Assembly: GCF_030063355.1 (NCBI RefSeq)
Contig: NZ_JASISZ010000034.1
Location: 1 to 64,000 of the forward strand
Length of the DNA stretch: 64,000 nt
Reading direction: 5' to 3'
Source: Streptomyces sp. PH10-H1
GTDB taxonomy: Bacteria > Actinomycetota > Actinomycetes > Streptomycetales > Streptomycetaceae
In this document: piece after piece, positions 9,164 through 18,069 of the stretch
Layout of the letters: each line of letters opens with the position of its first letter
Position numbering within the stretch: position 1 is the stretch's first letter
Notes under the pieces: generated by a model
The model's input: only the letters and a program-made list of their open reading frames with translations
Database searches by the model: none
What the model was told of the DNA's origin: nothing
Made by a program: the position numbers and the translations under genes

Positions 9164-9604
9164 TCAGATACGGCTGAGCCGCACGACCGGGATGTCCCGT
9201 TCCGTCTTCTTCTGGTAGTCCGCGTACGGCGCGAACACGTCGACCAGGTGCGGCCAGACGCGAGCCTTGTCCTCCACGGAGAGGGTCTCGGCGCGGGCGG
9301 CGAACCGCTCGGTGTTCACCCGCACGTGAACCTCGGGGTTGTCCTGCAGACTCAGGTACCAGAGCGGGTGGTGGTCGGCGCCGCCGTACGAGGCGACGAC
9401 CAGGTAGTCGTCACCGTCGCGCCCGTAGATGAGCACCGTACGGTGCCACTTGTCGCTGCGCCGTCCCACGTAGTCCAGGAGCAGGCAGGGCGAACCGTTC
9501 ATGCTGGTGCCCTTGGTGCCCCCGGACTCCTCGTAGATCCGCGCCTGTTTGGCCACCCAGTCCGTCGGGCTGATCTCCACTGCCGCGTCGTCGTACTCGG
9601 TCAC
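9164..9604 (-). CDS. Deazaflavin (F420)-dependent nitroreductase family protein
   Basis: The 146-residue protein has the compact split-barrel layout of the Ddn family: an N-terminal helix, then TSMNGSPCLLLDYVGRRSDK, a central LIYGRDGDDYLVVASYGGAD strand pair, HPLWYLSLQDNPEVHVRV, and a C-terminal YADYQKKTERDIPVVRL. GGADHHPLWYLNL-type motifs bind F420 in this family. Members reduce nitro groups, quinones or enones, or have no known substrate. It is a single gene with its own upstream gap. Confidence 0.88.
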   Translation of the reverse strand: MTEYDDAAVEISPTDWVAKQARIYEESGGTKGTSMNGSPCLLLDYVGRRSDKWHRTVLIYGRDGDDYLVVASYGGADHHPLWYLSLQDNPEVHVRVNTERFAARAETLSVEDKARVWPHLVDVFAPYADYQKKTERDIPVVRLSRI

Positions 9605-9709
9605 GTCTGCCTCCAGGTCATCCTTAGATGTGATCTCCAGCCTAGGCCGGTGAGGCGGCAGGCAAGGGACCGGATCCGGCCGGTGGTCGTGAGCGCCTCG
9701 GCACGCCGC

Positions 9710-10258
9710 TCACAGACCCGGTGCACCCCACACCGGGAACCAGCGCGAGAGGTCCTGTTCGATCCGCAGGTCGTCCGTGACCAGCGCCCGGACCTGCAGT
9801 TCCAGCGGGTTGTCGCGCTTCTCCCCCGGCAGCGGCGCGAACGGGTAGAAGGCGCCGCGCTTGTAGAGGTACACCAGCGCCAGCGGGCGCTGGGCCGCGT
9901 CCCGGAAGCCGATGAGGGAGCACAGGAGTTGGGGGCCGAAGCCCTGGCCCTCCAGACCCGCGTTGATCGCGTGCAGGTCGGTGACGAGGGCGGGGATGTC
10001 GTCGGGCTCGTGCCGGGACAGCAGCCAGGTGTAGCCGTACGCGTCCTGGCTCGGTTCCGTTGCCACCAGGGCCTTGATGTCCTGCTGCGCCTCGGCGAAG
10101 GCGCCGCCCTCGACCGAGGCGAAACACACCGACCCCAGTCCGGTGGGCCGGAAGCCGGCCGTCTGCAGAGTGATCGCCGCGGACGGCAGGCCGAAGAGCT
10201 GATCGAGGTCCGGCTTGACGGGTTTGCTGCGGCCCAGCAGGACGTCCAGCAGGCCCAT
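9710..10258 (-). CDS. pspAB: PspA-associated protein PspAB
   Basis: The 182-residue protein begins MGLLDVLLGRSKP and contains SWLLSRH-like (TWLLSRHEPDDIPALV) and FYPFAPLPGEKRDN segments typical of actinobacterial PspAB. It has no signal peptide. In actinobacteria PspAB is found with PspA or with HtpX in membrane-stress response. Here the start ATG overlaps the htpX stop by one base (TGATG), so the two are co-translated. The start is fixed by that junction; the frame itself stays open further upstream through htpX. Confidence 0.85.
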   Translation of the reverse strand: MGLLDVLLGRSKPVKPDLDQLFGLPSAAITLQTAGFRPTGLGSVCFASVEGGAFAEAQQDIKALVATEPSQDAYGYTWLLSRHEPDDIPALVTDLHAINAGLEGQGFGPQLLCSLIGFRDAAQRPLALVYLYKRGAFYPFAPLPGEKRDNPLELQVRALVTDDLRIEQDLSRWFPVWGAPGL

Positions 10259-11205
10259 CAGCCGCGGCCCAGTTCGACGGAGATCCGGCCGAGCTGTTCG
10301 AGGCGCTGGTCCAGGGTGGGGTGGCTCGACAGCAAGCGCGACATCCACTGCCGGGAGTTCGTCCCCGAGTCCGTCCCTGAGGTCTGCCGGGTGCTCCGCT
10401 GGGGGGCGATCGCCGGGGCGAAGTAGAAGGCGTTGAAGGCCCCGGCCTTGCGCAGGTCCTTGGTCGGGATGGCCGCCATCTCGCCCGTCACCTTGGTGAG
10501 CGCGGAGGCCAGCGCGGACGGGCGGCCGGTGAGCAGGGCGGCGGACCGGTCGGCGGACAGTTCGCGGTAGCGCGACAGCATCCGCGTGAGCAGGAAGCTG
10601 ATCACGTAGACGACGGCGCTGACCAGCGGGATGAGGACGGCGATCGCGGCGGTGCCGGGACCCCGGACCCGCCGGAAGCCGCCCCACAGGCCGATCCGGG
10701 TGATCACTCCGGCCAGGACGCCGAGGAAGGAGGCGATGGTCATCACCGCGACGTCCTTGTGCGCCACATGCGACAGCTCATGGGCGATGACGCCCTCCAG
10801 CTCATCCGGCTCCAGCCGTCGCAGCAGTCCGGTGGTGGCGCACACCACCGAGTTCTTGCGGTTGCGGCCGGTGGCGAAGGCATTGGGGACATCGCTGTCG
10901 GCGACCGCCACCCGGGGCTTGGGCATGTCGGCCAGCGCGCAGATCCGGTCCACGACGCCGTGCAGCTCCGGCGCCTGCTCGGGGGTGACCTCGCGGGCGC
11001 CCATGCTGAACGCCGCGATCCGGTCGCTGAACCAGAACTGGGCGATGAACAGGCCGCCGGCGATCACCAGGATCAGCGGCCAGGATCCGCGCAGGAGCGC
11101 CAGCAGCGCGCCCACGAAGACCACATACAGCAGCCCGATCAGGAACATCGTGATGGTCATGCGGGTGGTCAGTCCTCGGTCGGAGGCGAATCGGCTCTGG
11201 TCCAT
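10258..11205 (-). CDS. htpX: HtpX-like M48 membrane zinc metalloprotease
   Basis: The 315-residue protein has two N-terminal transmembrane helices (about 19-55), then the zinc motif HELSH in VIAHELSHVAHKD, then two more hydrophobic helices and a downstream glutamate ligand in the SADR region. HtpX degrades misfolded membrane proteins. The start MDQSRFASDRGL at 11205 matches HtpX homologues, although the frame is open to 11349. It is coupled to pspAB downstream, which supports a role in envelope stress. Confidence 0.92.
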   Translation of the reverse strand: MDQSRFASDRGLTTRMTITMFLIGLLYVVFVGALLALLRGSWPLILVIAGGLFIAQFWFSDRIAAFSMGAREVTPEQAPELHGVVDRICALADMPKPRVAVADSDVPNAFATGRNRKNSVVCATTGLLRRLEPDELEGVIAHELSHVAHKDVAVMTIASFLGVLAGVITRIGLWGGFRRVRGPGTAAIAVLIPLVSAVVYVISFLLTRMLSRYRELSADRSAALLTGRPSALASALTKVTGEMAAIPTKDLRKAGAFNAFYFAPAIAPQRSTRQTSGTDSGTNSRQWMSRLLSSHPTLDQRLEQLGRISVELGRG

Positions 11206-11385
11206 GGCCGCTCCCGGGATGTGCGGGGCGCGGGTCGCATGCCGCGGCCCGTCGTACTCCGTTGTTGATTGTGCCTCCTGTACAACGGATACGACGTGCC
11301 TGGGGTTTCCGGATCGGCGGGTCGTTCTGCACTTCCTTGAGCGGAACACCGAGCGGGGCGTCCGGTGGGGCAGCCGGCGCGGCGT

Positions 11386-12339
11386 TCAGCGGGTCATGTC
11401 GAGGATCAGTTTGCCGTGGGTGCGCCGCGAGCGGAGGTCCTGATGGGCGCGGGCGGCGTCGGCGAGCGGGTACACGCCGCCGACCTGGGGCTTGAGCCGT
11501 CCGTCGGCGGTCATCGCGAGCAGCTCGGCCATCGGTTCGCGGTACATGCCCGGACGGCCGAGGCAGTGCATCAGCCAGAAGCCGACGACCGCGCGGGAGC
11601 GGCCCATCAACTGGGCGGCCTGGACGGGCGCCGGGGGGACGCGGGAGGCCATGCCGTACGTCACCAGGCGGCCGAAGGGCGCGAGGGCGGCGAGCGAGGC
11701 GTCGAAGACCGGACCGCCGGTCATCTCCAGGACGATGTCGACCTTCTTGCCGCCGTTGGCCTCGACGAGCCGGTCCTTCATGCCGTCGGCGTCGGCGTCG
11801 ACCGCGATGTCCGCGCCCAGTTCCAGGGCGAGTTCCCGCTTGTCCTTGGTGGAGGCGGTGGCGATGACCCGGCCCGCGCCGAAGGACTTGGCGAGCTGCA
11901 CGGCCAGCGACCCGGTGCCGCCGGCGGCCGCGTGCACCACCACGCTCTCCCCCTCGGCGATCCTGGCCGAGGTGCGCAGCAGGTGCCAGGCGGTCAGACC
12001 CTGGACGACGAGGGCGAGTGCCTGACCGTCGCTGACACCCTCGGGGACGTCGTGGGCCAGGTAATCCTGGACGGCGGCGATCTCCGCGTAGCCGCCGTTC
12101 TCGGCGAGGGCGACGACGCGGCGGCCATCGGGGGTGCGGCCGACGACCTCGGCGCCCGGAACCAGGGGCAGCGTGGAACGCGAGAGGTAGCTGTCCTCGA
12201 CCGTGTGGGTGTCGGCGAAGTTGACCCCCGCGGACGACACCTCCACGAGCAGTCGTCCCGGCTGTACCGCGGGCTCCGGCAGTTCCACCTGCCGCAGCAC
12301 CTCGGGTCCGCCGAATTCGGTGATCTGAATCGCGCGCAC
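11386..12339 (-). CDS. Zinc-type alcohol dehydrogenase / NADPH:quinone oxidoreductase
   Basis: The 317-residue MDR-superfamily oxidoreductase starts at GTG 12339, preceded by AAGGAGTCGC. It has an N-terminal GroES-like domain (residues 1-115: AIQITEFGGPEVL, then AGVNFADTH) and a Rossmann domain with the NADPH-binding AAAGGTGSLAVQLAK segment. No catalytic or structural zinc cysteines are seen, so it is a QOR-like quinone/enone reductase. Substrate is unknown. It stands as a single gene. Confidence 0.88.
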   Translation of the reverse strand: MRAIQITEFGGPEVLRQVELPEPAVQPGRLLVEVSSAGVNFADTHTVEDSYLSRSTLPLVPGAEVVGRTPDGRRVVALAENGGYAEIAAVQDYLAHDVPEGVSDGQALALVVQGLTAWHLLRTSARIAEGESVVVHAAAGGTGSLAVQLAKSFGAGRVIATASTKDKRELALELGADIAVDADADGMKDRLVEANGGKKVDIVLEMTGGPVFDASLAALAPFGRLVTYGMASRVPPAPVQAAQLMGRSRAVVGFWLMHCLGRPGMYREPMAELLAMTADGRLKPQVGGVYPLADAARAHQDLRSRRTHGKLILDMTR

Positions 12340-12536
12340 CGCGACTCCTTCCGCTCCGTGTTGTCCTGGCGACCTCACGTTAGGCGGTGGAGCGCCGCAG
12401 GGGAATGGGTGACCGACCAGTCGGTATGTGATCTGCGCCGCGTGTGGCCAGGACCGATCCGCCACCTCCCCCGCTTACGCTTTCCCGCGAAGCGGGCGAA
12501 TCCCCCGGTCCGCTCCGGCCTGGAAGGGAACCCGCG

Positions 12537-13622
12537 TTGCGCGCACTGCTGGGCGTTCTTGGTGTCGTCGTCGTGCTCGGCATCTACTCCTCCGTCCTGC
12601 GGACGCTGGTGATACCCCGCGCGAGCCGTTCCGGCTTCACTCAGATCGTCCAGCGGCTGGTCCACCGGCCCTTCCAGCTGGTCGCCGACCAGTTCGGGAG
12701 CGCCGAGACGAAGGACCGGGTACTCGCGCCCGCGGCGCCCGTGGCGATCGTGGTCACGCTGATGAGCTGGCTGGTGTGCTTCATGGGCGGCTACGCGCTG
12801 CTGGAGGCGGCGGTGAGCGGTCTGGGCCCCCAGGCGTCGCTGTTCGAGGCCGGTTCCTCGCTGTTCACCCTCGGCTTCGCCAGCAGCAACCGCGCGACGC
12901 TGACGGCCATCGACTTCTGCGCGGCGGCTACCGGCCCGGTCGTCATCGGTCTGCAGATCGGCTATCTGCCCACGCTCTACGGGGCGTACGCGCGCCGGGA
13001 GACCGAGGTGACGATGTTGCAGGCCCGCGCCGGGAGCCCGCCGTGGGGGCCGGAGATCCTGGTGCGGTACGCCCAGGTGGAACTCCTGGACAGCCTCACC
13101 GACCTGTTCCGCAACTGGGAGCGGTGGGCCGCCGAGGTGAGCGAGAGCCATACGACCTACCCGGTGCTCATCGCGTTCCGCTCCCCCCGGGCCACTCGCA
13201 ACTGGCTGGTCGCCCTGCTGTCGGTGATGGACGCCGCCGCCCTGCGGCTGGCACTCAACCCCTCCGGTCCGCAGGCCGAGGTGCGGATGGCGCTGCGCGC
13301 CGGCTTCGTCTGCCTGCGCGACATCGCCGACGTCCGCGGCATCCCGTACGACCGCGATCCCCATCCGGACGACCCGCTGCAATTGGACTACGCGGAATAC
13401 CTGCGGGGCGTCGCGCGCATGGCGGACAAGGGCTATCCGATGGAACGCACCCCGGAGGAGGCCTGGCCGCACTTCCGCGGCTGGCGGGTGAACTACGAGA
13501 CGCTGGCCTATCGGCTGGCGCGGGACATCGACGCCGTCCCCGCCCCCTGGTCCGGTACGCGCCGCACCACGGTGGCCATCAGCAATCCGGTCACGCCGGT
13601 GGACCGCCGACCGGTCGGATGA
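12537..13622 (+). CDS. Membrane protein with potassium-channel-like pore segment
   Basis: The product of about 361 residues has an N-terminal transmembrane helix (LLGVLGVVVVLGIYSSVLR), two more around residues 80-105 and 140-165, and between them SSLFTLGFASSN, which resembles the pore helix/filter region of bacterial two-TM potassium channels. The remaining ~200 residues are soluble and mostly helical. The TTG start at 12537 is preferred because GGAAGGGAA precedes it. The frame is open to a GTG at 12444, but the extra N-terminus is a Pro-rich low-complexity stretch. Channel function is inferred from one segment only. Confidence 0.7.
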   Translation: MRALLGVLGVVVVLGIYSSVLRTLVIPRASRSGFTQIVQRLVHRPFQLVADQFGSAETKDRVLAPAAPVAIVVTLMSWLVCFMGGYALLEAAVSGLGPQASLFEAGSSLFTLGFASSNRATLTAIDFCAAATGPVVIGLQIGYLPTLYGAYARRETEVTMLQARAGSPPWGPEILVRYAQVELLDSLTDLFRNWERWAAEVSESHTTYPVLIAFRSPRATRNWLVALLSVMDAAALRLALNPSGPQAEVRMALRAGFVCLRDIADVRGIPYDRDPHPDDPLQLDYAEYLRGVARMADKGYPMERTPEEAWPHFRGWRVNYETLAYRLARDIDAVPAPWSGTRRTTVAISNPVTPVDRRPVG

Positions 13623-13682
13623 TCCGTCGGCGGCCCCTCCCCCAACCCCGTCGCCGGCTCCTCACCCGACCCGTCGGCCGGT

Positions 13683-14843
13683 TCAGATCGCCGGGACCGG
13701 CCTGGGCGGCGGCGGGCCGGTGTAGCGAGCCGCCGGACGGATGATCTTGCTGTCCTCGGCCTGTTCGAGGATGTTGGCGCTCCAGCCGACGACCCGCGCC
13801 GAGGCGAAGGTCGGGGTGAACATCTCGCGCGGCAGCCCGCACAGCTCCATGACCACACCGGCGTAGAACTCCACGTTGGTGTGCAGCTCCCGGCCGGGCT
13901 TCAGCTCGGCCAGGATCGCCTCGACCCGCTGCTCGACCTGCATCGCGAAGTCCACGAGCGGTCCGCCGAAGCCCCGCGCGATCTCCTTCAGCATCCGCGA
14001 GCGCGGGTCCTCGGTGCGGTAGACGGGGTGCCCGAAGCCCATGATCCGGTCACCGGCCAGGACGCGTTCACGGATCCACGGGTCGATGCGCTCGGGCGTT
14101 CCAATGGCGTCCAGGGTGTCCAGCGCGCGGCTGGGGGCGCCGCCGTGCAGCGGTCCGGACAGCGCCCCGATCGCGCCGACCAGGCAGGCGGCCAGGTCCG
14201 CTCCGGTGGAGGCGATGACCCGGGCGGTGAAGGTGGAGGCGTTGAACCCGTGGTCGATGGCGGAGATCAGATACCGCTCGATGGCCCGGGCGCGGGCGGG
14301 CTCGGGCTCCCGGCCGGTGAGCATGTACAGGTAGTTGGCCGCGTACGGCAGGTCGTCGCGCGGTTCGACGGGCGTCTGCCCCTGGCCGAGCCGGTGCAGA
14401 GCGGTCAGCAGCGTCGGCACGATGGCGCTGGCGGCGAGCGCGTCGGCACGGCGCCGGTCGGCGCCGATGTCGTACAGCGGCCGGAAGCCGGCCGAGGCGC
14501 CGGCCAGGGACAGGGCGGTGCGCAGTCCGGCGAGGGGTCCGGCGAGCGCGCAGGAGCGGGCGATCGCGGGCAGCGCGTCGCAGACGTCTTCAGGCAGCCG
14601 GCGCAGCGCCGCGGTCCGCGTGGTGAAGGCGGCGCGCTCCGCGGCGTCGGGCAGCGAGCCGTGGAACATCAGGTGCCAGACGTCCTCGAAAGTGCGGGTC
14701 TGCGCCAGCTCCACGGCCGAGTACTCGCGGTAGTGATAGAAGCCCTCAAGGCCCCGGACGTCGCCCAGCGCGGTGTCGGTGACGACCACTCCCTTGAGTC
14801 CGCGGGGTACGTCGATCGGGGCGTTCTGCTCGGTGCCGGGCAT
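13683..14843 (-). CDS. Citrate synthase-like protein (citrate synthase 2 type)
   Basis: The 386-residue protein has the full citrate synthase fold, condensing acetyl-CoA or propionyl-CoA with oxaloacetate. Catalytic histidines lie in LHGGAPSRAL and GFGHPVYRTEDPR. The usual catalytic Asp position reads NVEFYAG, with Glu, which as I recall is common in this actinobacterial subgroup. It is divergent from a second, HTH-bearing citrate synthase gene, and the 88-base gap holds three palindromes. Citrate versus methylcitrate activity cannot be decided. Confidence 0.88.
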   Translation of the reverse strand: MPGTEQNAPIDVPRGLKGVVVTDTALGDVRGLEGFYHYREYSAVELAQTRTFEDVWHLMFHGSLPDAAERAAFTTRTAALRRLPEDVCDALPAIARSCALAGPLAGLRTALSLAGASAGFRPLYDIGADRRRADALAASAIVPTLLTALHRLGQGQTPVEPRDDLPYAANYLYMLTGREPEPARARAIERYLISAIDHGFNASTFTARVIASTGADLAACLVGAIGALSGPLHGGAPSRALDTLDAIGTPERIDPWIRERVLAGDRIMGFGHPVYRTEDPRSRMLKEIARGFGGPLVDFAMQVEQRVEAILAELKPGRELHTNVEFYAGVVMELCGLPREMFTPTFASARVVGWSANILEQAEDSKIIRPAARYTGPPPPRPVPAI

Positions 14844-14859
14844 GGTTTCCTCCCTTGAT

Positions 14860-14914
14860 GTTGATTCGACTGTCTATGATTGATTCAATCCTTGTCAACG
14901 TTGATTGAATCAAT
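14860..14914. promoter_or_regulatory. Three palindromic sites between divergent citrate synthase genes
   Basis: Three related 11- to 13-base palindromes are centred at 14865 (GTTGATTCGAC, one mismatch), 14884 (GATTGATTCAATC, perfect) and 14909 (GATTGAATCAAT). The second and third also form a larger inverted repeat, since ATTGATTCAATC is the exact reverse complement of GATTGAATCAAT. The tract is AT-rich in a GC-rich genome and fills the gap between the start codons at 14843 and 14932. It is a strong candidate operator, possibly for the HTH domain of the adjacent citrate synthase. Confidence 0.75.
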
Positions 14915-14931
14915 ATGGATACGGTGTGACC

Positions 14932-16251
14932 ATGGCGGACGACACAGCGAGCGGGAGCAGCAAGCGGCTCAGCACCCGGGAGACCGCGGACCGGCTCGGG
15001 GTGAAGCCCGAGACGGTCTACGCGTATGTCAGCCGCGGACTGCTGACGAGCCGGCGCGCTCCCGGCGGCCGCGGCAGCACCTTCGACCTCCGCGAGGTGG
15101 ACGCGCTCGCCCGCCGTTCCGGGCGCGCCCGGAACGGCGCCGAGAGCACGGCATCCGGAACGGACACGGGCTTCCCCGGCGGCGGCCCGTGGGGCGAAAC
15201 GTTGTCCGCGCGGACCGGCATCACCCTCATCGACGCCGACCGCTACTACTTCCGCGGCGTCGACGCCTGCGCCCTGGCCGCCCGTTTCGGCTACGAGGAG
15301 ACCGCCTCCTGGCTGTGGACCGGCGTACTCACGCCCGGCATCCGCTTCACCGCGCCGCACGAGAGCCTCGCCGCCGCGCGCCGGTCTGTGGAGGCGCTGC
15401 CCCGGCACAGCGGGCTGGTGGACCGGCTCCGGGCGGCGGTGATCGCGGCGGCCGTCACCGATCCGCTGCGGTTCGACCTCACTGCGCCGACGGTGCTGGC
15501 CGCGGCGCCCGCCCTCATCGCCACGCTGGTCCGCGCACTGCCGCTACGAGACCCCGGCGCGCATGCGGGGGCGGATGCGGGCGCGGCCGACGATGCGAGC
15601 ACGACACTGGCCGGGCTGCTGTGGCCGCGGCTCTCCCGGCACCCCGCCGACCAGGGCTCGCTGCGCGTCCTGGACGCGGCGCTCACCCTGCTCATCGACC
15701 ATGATCTGGCCGCCTCCACCCTCGCCGCCCGGGTCGCGGCCTCCGCGCGCGCCCATCCGTACGCGGTGGTGTCCGCCGGCCTCGGCGCGGTGGACGGCCC
15801 GCTCCACGGAGCCGCCAGCGGCCTCGCGCACCGGCTGCTGACCGATGTTCTCGAGCGCGGCAGCGCGGCAGCGGTCGTCGCCGACCATCTGCGCGAGGGC
15901 CGCCGCGTCCCCGGGCTCGGACACCGCCTCTACCCGGGAGAGGACCCGCGTGCGGGCATGCTCTTCGGCCTGCTCGAGGATCTGCCGCAGGCCGCTCCGG
16001 CACTGGCCGCGGCCCGCGAGGTGGTGGAGACCACCGCGCGGTACACCCCGCTGCACGCCAACGTCGACCTCGCGCTCGCCGTGCTGTCGGTCTCCGCCGG
16101 CATGCCGGCCGAGGCCGGCGAGACGGTGTTCGCCGTGGCCCGCACCGCCGGCTGGATCGCCCACGCGCTGGAGGAGTACCAGGAGCACCCCTTGCGGCTG
16201 CGCCCCAGCGGCCACTACACCGGACCCAGGCCGCCCCAGCCGCTGCCGTGA
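14932..16251 (+). CDS. Citrate synthase with N-terminal MerR/excisionase-type HTH
   Basis: The 439-residue protein has residues 10-65 forming a helix-turn-helix of the MerR/BldC/excisionase kind: RLSTRETADRLGVKPETVY, then the wing region STFDLREVDALAR. This is followed by a citrate synthase domain with GAASGLAHRL, GLGHRLYPGEDPR and NVDLALAVL carrying the likely His, His and Asp catalytic residues. It is a fusion of DNA-binding and metabolic folds, so it could sense acetyl-CoA or citrate and regulate its neighbour. The ATG at 14932 is preferred over an upstream TTG at 14905, which lies inside the operator. Confidence 0.88.
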   Translation: MADDTASGSSKRLSTRETADRLGVKPETVYAYVSRGLLTSRRAPGGRGSTFDLREVDALARRSGRARNGAESTASGTDTGFPGGGPWGETLSARTGITLIDADRYYFRGVDACALAARFGYEETASWLWTGVLTPGIRFTAPHESLAAARRSVEALPRHSGLVDRLRAAVIAAAVTDPLRFDLTAPTVLAAAPALIATLVRALPLRDPGAHAGADAGAADDASTTLAGLLWPRLSRHPADQGSLRVLDAALTLLIDHDLAASTLAARVAASARAHPYAVVSAGLGAVDGPLHGAASGLAHRLLTDVLERGSAAAVVADHLREGRRVPGLGHRLYPGEDPRAGMLFGLLEDLPQAAPALAAAREVVETTARYTPLHANVDLALAVLSVSAGMPAEAGETVFAVARTAGWIAHALEEYQEHPLRLRPSGHYTGPRPPQPLP

Positions 16252-16288
16252 CGACCTGCACGTCCACCACATCCCGACCCCCTCTCGG

Positions 16289-16332
16289 GACTCCTTGGGC
16301 ACCTTCCCCTCACTTACCCGCCCGAGGGAGTC
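16289..16332 (+). promoter_or_regulatory. Hairpin just upstream of the precursor-peptide gene
   Basis: GACTCCTTGGGC (16289-16300) can pair with GCCCGAGGGAGTC (16320-16332), giving 6-bp and 4-bp stems with a small internal loop. It ends two bases before the AGGAGGT ribosome site of the precursor gene. It could be the terminator of the preceding citrate synthase gene or a 5' UTR stabiliser or attenuator that adjusts precursor expression. Confidence 0.45.
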
Positions 16333-16347
16333 GAGGAGGTGTATCTC

Positions 16348-16449
16348 ATGTCGGAGAAGAAGATGTCGTCCGCGTCCAGCAAGCCGGAAGAGCTTGAGGA
16401 GTCGGAGCAGAGCGAGGAGTCGGTGGAGCCCAACTGGGTTGCCACCTGA
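16348..16449 (+). CDS. RiPP-type precursor peptide, 33 residues
   Basis: A very strong ribosome site (AGGAGGT, eight bases upstream) precedes an ATG encoding a 33-residue peptide. It begins MSEKKMSSASSK, continues as a Glu/Ser-rich acidic leader (nine Glu in the next 17 residues), and ends VEPNWVAT. The only aromatic residue is the Trp four from the C-terminus. The next gene is a radical SAM/SPASM protein with a precursor-recognition-like domain. Such acidic leaders with short aromatic C-termini are typical substrates (compare PqqA and MftA). The core is probably within EPNWVAT. No existing precursor family is recognised. Confidence 0.8.
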   Translation: MSEKKMSSASSKPEELEESEQSEESVEPNWVAT

Positions 16450-16581
16450 GCGAGCGGCACCACCAGGGGCGTGCCCGTACGCCATGGGCGGGCACGCCCG
16501 CGCCGAGCCGTTCCGGGGACGGAACGGAAGCCGGCCGGGGAGGACGCGGAACGCAAGCGGGAGGGAAGGGAAGGCCGCCAC

Positions 16582-18069
16582 ATGCCGATCGACCTGGCGC
16601 CGGACACTCGCATCGGAGTGTCCGACCATCTCCAGCTCGAAGCCGGTGACGGCGCCGCCGCGGGGAAGACTCTGGTGGTCGCCCCCGGCACCGGCGGCTG
16701 GACGGTCACCGAGGACGCCGGCGCACTGGCGCTGCTCGCGCATCTCGACGCGAACGGCCCCGCCTCCCTCGCCGACCTGTACGCGCTCGGCGACCCCATC
16801 GCCCGGGTCTCCCACGACACCGTCCGGGAGCTCTTCGACCGGGGCCTGCTGGAGGCGGACCACCGGGTGCGCGGCACCTCGGCCACCCGCCCCGCCCCGG
16901 GCCTGGAACTGATCTCCCCCAAGGCCGCCCACAACAGCTATCCGGTGCTCGGCATCTTCCATGTGCACAACTGGTGCAATCTGGCGTGCACTTACTGCTA
17001 CACCATCGAGGAGGGCATCCCCCGGGAGCAGCTCTCCGCCGAGGTGATGTGCAAGGCCGTCGACGAACTCGCCGACATGCCGACCCGGTTCACCAGTTTC
17101 GAGTTCCACGGCGGTGAGCCCACCATGGCCATGCCGGCCATCCGTGAGGTCACCGCCCACGCCCAGCAGGTCTACGCACGCGCCGGCAAAAAGGTCCGCT
17201 TCTCCATCCAGACCAACGCCTACAACCTGTCCCCGCAGGTGTGCCAGTTCCTCGCCGACAACGACTTCTCGGTCCGCGTCTCGCTGGACGGCATGCCCGG
17301 GACGCATGACGAATTCCGGGTGGACCACGCGGGCAAGGGCTCCTACCGGGGCGTCGTCCGCGGCATCCGCAGGCTCCAGGACCTGGGGATCGCGGTGCAC
17401 GCGGTCTGCGTCGTGCACGCGGGCACCGCGGACCGCATCGTGGAGATGTACGACTCGATGGCCGCGCTGGACGTCGCCAGCGTCCGCTTCCTGCCGGTGT
17501 TCACCACCGGCAAGGCCGGGCTCGAGCAGTGGCTCACCGGCGAGCGGTATCTGGCCGCCTACCTCGGAGTGGTCCGGCACGTGGCCCGGCTCGGACGGGC
17601 CGGCGCCCCCACCGTGCCGCTGGCCAACCTCACTGCCGGGGAACTGGGTTCGCTGCGCTCCTTCAAGCGCGAGTACATGTGCATGCGCAACCCGTGCCGT
17701 GCCGGGGTCAACATGGTCACCGTCGACACCAACGGCGACCTCTACCCCTGCGAGGAGATGGTCGGCAAGCCGGAGTTCGTCATCGGCAACCTGCGCACCG
17801 AGACCATCCGCGACGCGCTCGACACCAGCCCCGTGGTGCGGCAGCTGCGCGACCGGCATGTCGAGGAGATCGACGAGTGCGCGAAGTGCACCTGGAAGCA
17901 GATGTGCCACGGCGGCTGCGTGCACAAGAGCTACACCCACTTCAAGAGGCTCGACCGGGAATCGGAGCACTGCTCGTACTACAAGGGCGTCTACCGTGAA
18001 CTGATCTGGCTCGAGGTGAAGGAGCCCGGCAGCTGGGAGGCGCTGAGCCCGTCCGGAGCCCGCCGGTGA
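16582..18069 (+). CDS. Radical SAM/SPASM peptide maturase with N-terminal RRE-like domain
   Basis: The 495-residue protein has three parts. Residues 1-100 resemble a PqqD/RRE winged-helix fold that would bind the precursor leader. The radical SAM domain has the cluster motif CNLACTYC (Cys132, 136, 139) and GGEP (177-180) for SAM binding. The C-terminal SPASM domain carries Cys367, 372, 390, 433, 436, 442, 446 and 464, enough for two auxiliary clusters. Such enzymes form C-C or thioether crosslinks, or decarboxylate peptides (MftC, PqqE, 3-residue cyclophane enzymes). The start at 16582 follows GGGAAGG. It overlaps the MFS gene by four bases. Confidence 0.9.
   Translation: MPIDLAPDTRIGVSDHLQLEAGDGAAAGKTLVVAPGTGGWTVTEDAGALALLAHLDANGPASLADLYALGDPIARVSHDTVRELFDRGLLEADHRVRGTSATRPAPGLELISPKAAHNSYPVLGIFHVHNWCNLACTYCYTIEEGIPREQLSAEVMCKAVDELADMPTRFTSFEFHGGEPTMAMPAIREVTAHAQQVYARAGKKVRFSIQTNAYNLSPQVCQFLADNDFSVRVSLDGMPGTHDEFRVDHAGKGSYRGVVRGIRRLQDLGIAVHAVCVVHAGTADRIVEMYDSMAALDVASVRFLPVFTTGKAGLEQWLTGERYLAAYLGVVRHVARLGRAGAPTVPLANLTAGELGSLRSFKREYMCMRNPCRAGVNMVTVDTNGDLYPCEEMVGKPEFVIGNLRTETIRDALDTSPVVRQLRDRHVEEIDECAKCTWKQMCHGGCVHKSYTHFKRLDRESEHCSYYKGVYRELIWLEVKEPGSWEALSPSGARR

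Noticed and set aside
15544-17970. 808-codon leftward open frame opposite the radical SAM gene
   Set aside because: It is the antisense shadow of the citrate synthase and maturase genes, has Gly/Val/Arg-biased composition and no domain; long chance frames are normal at this GC content.
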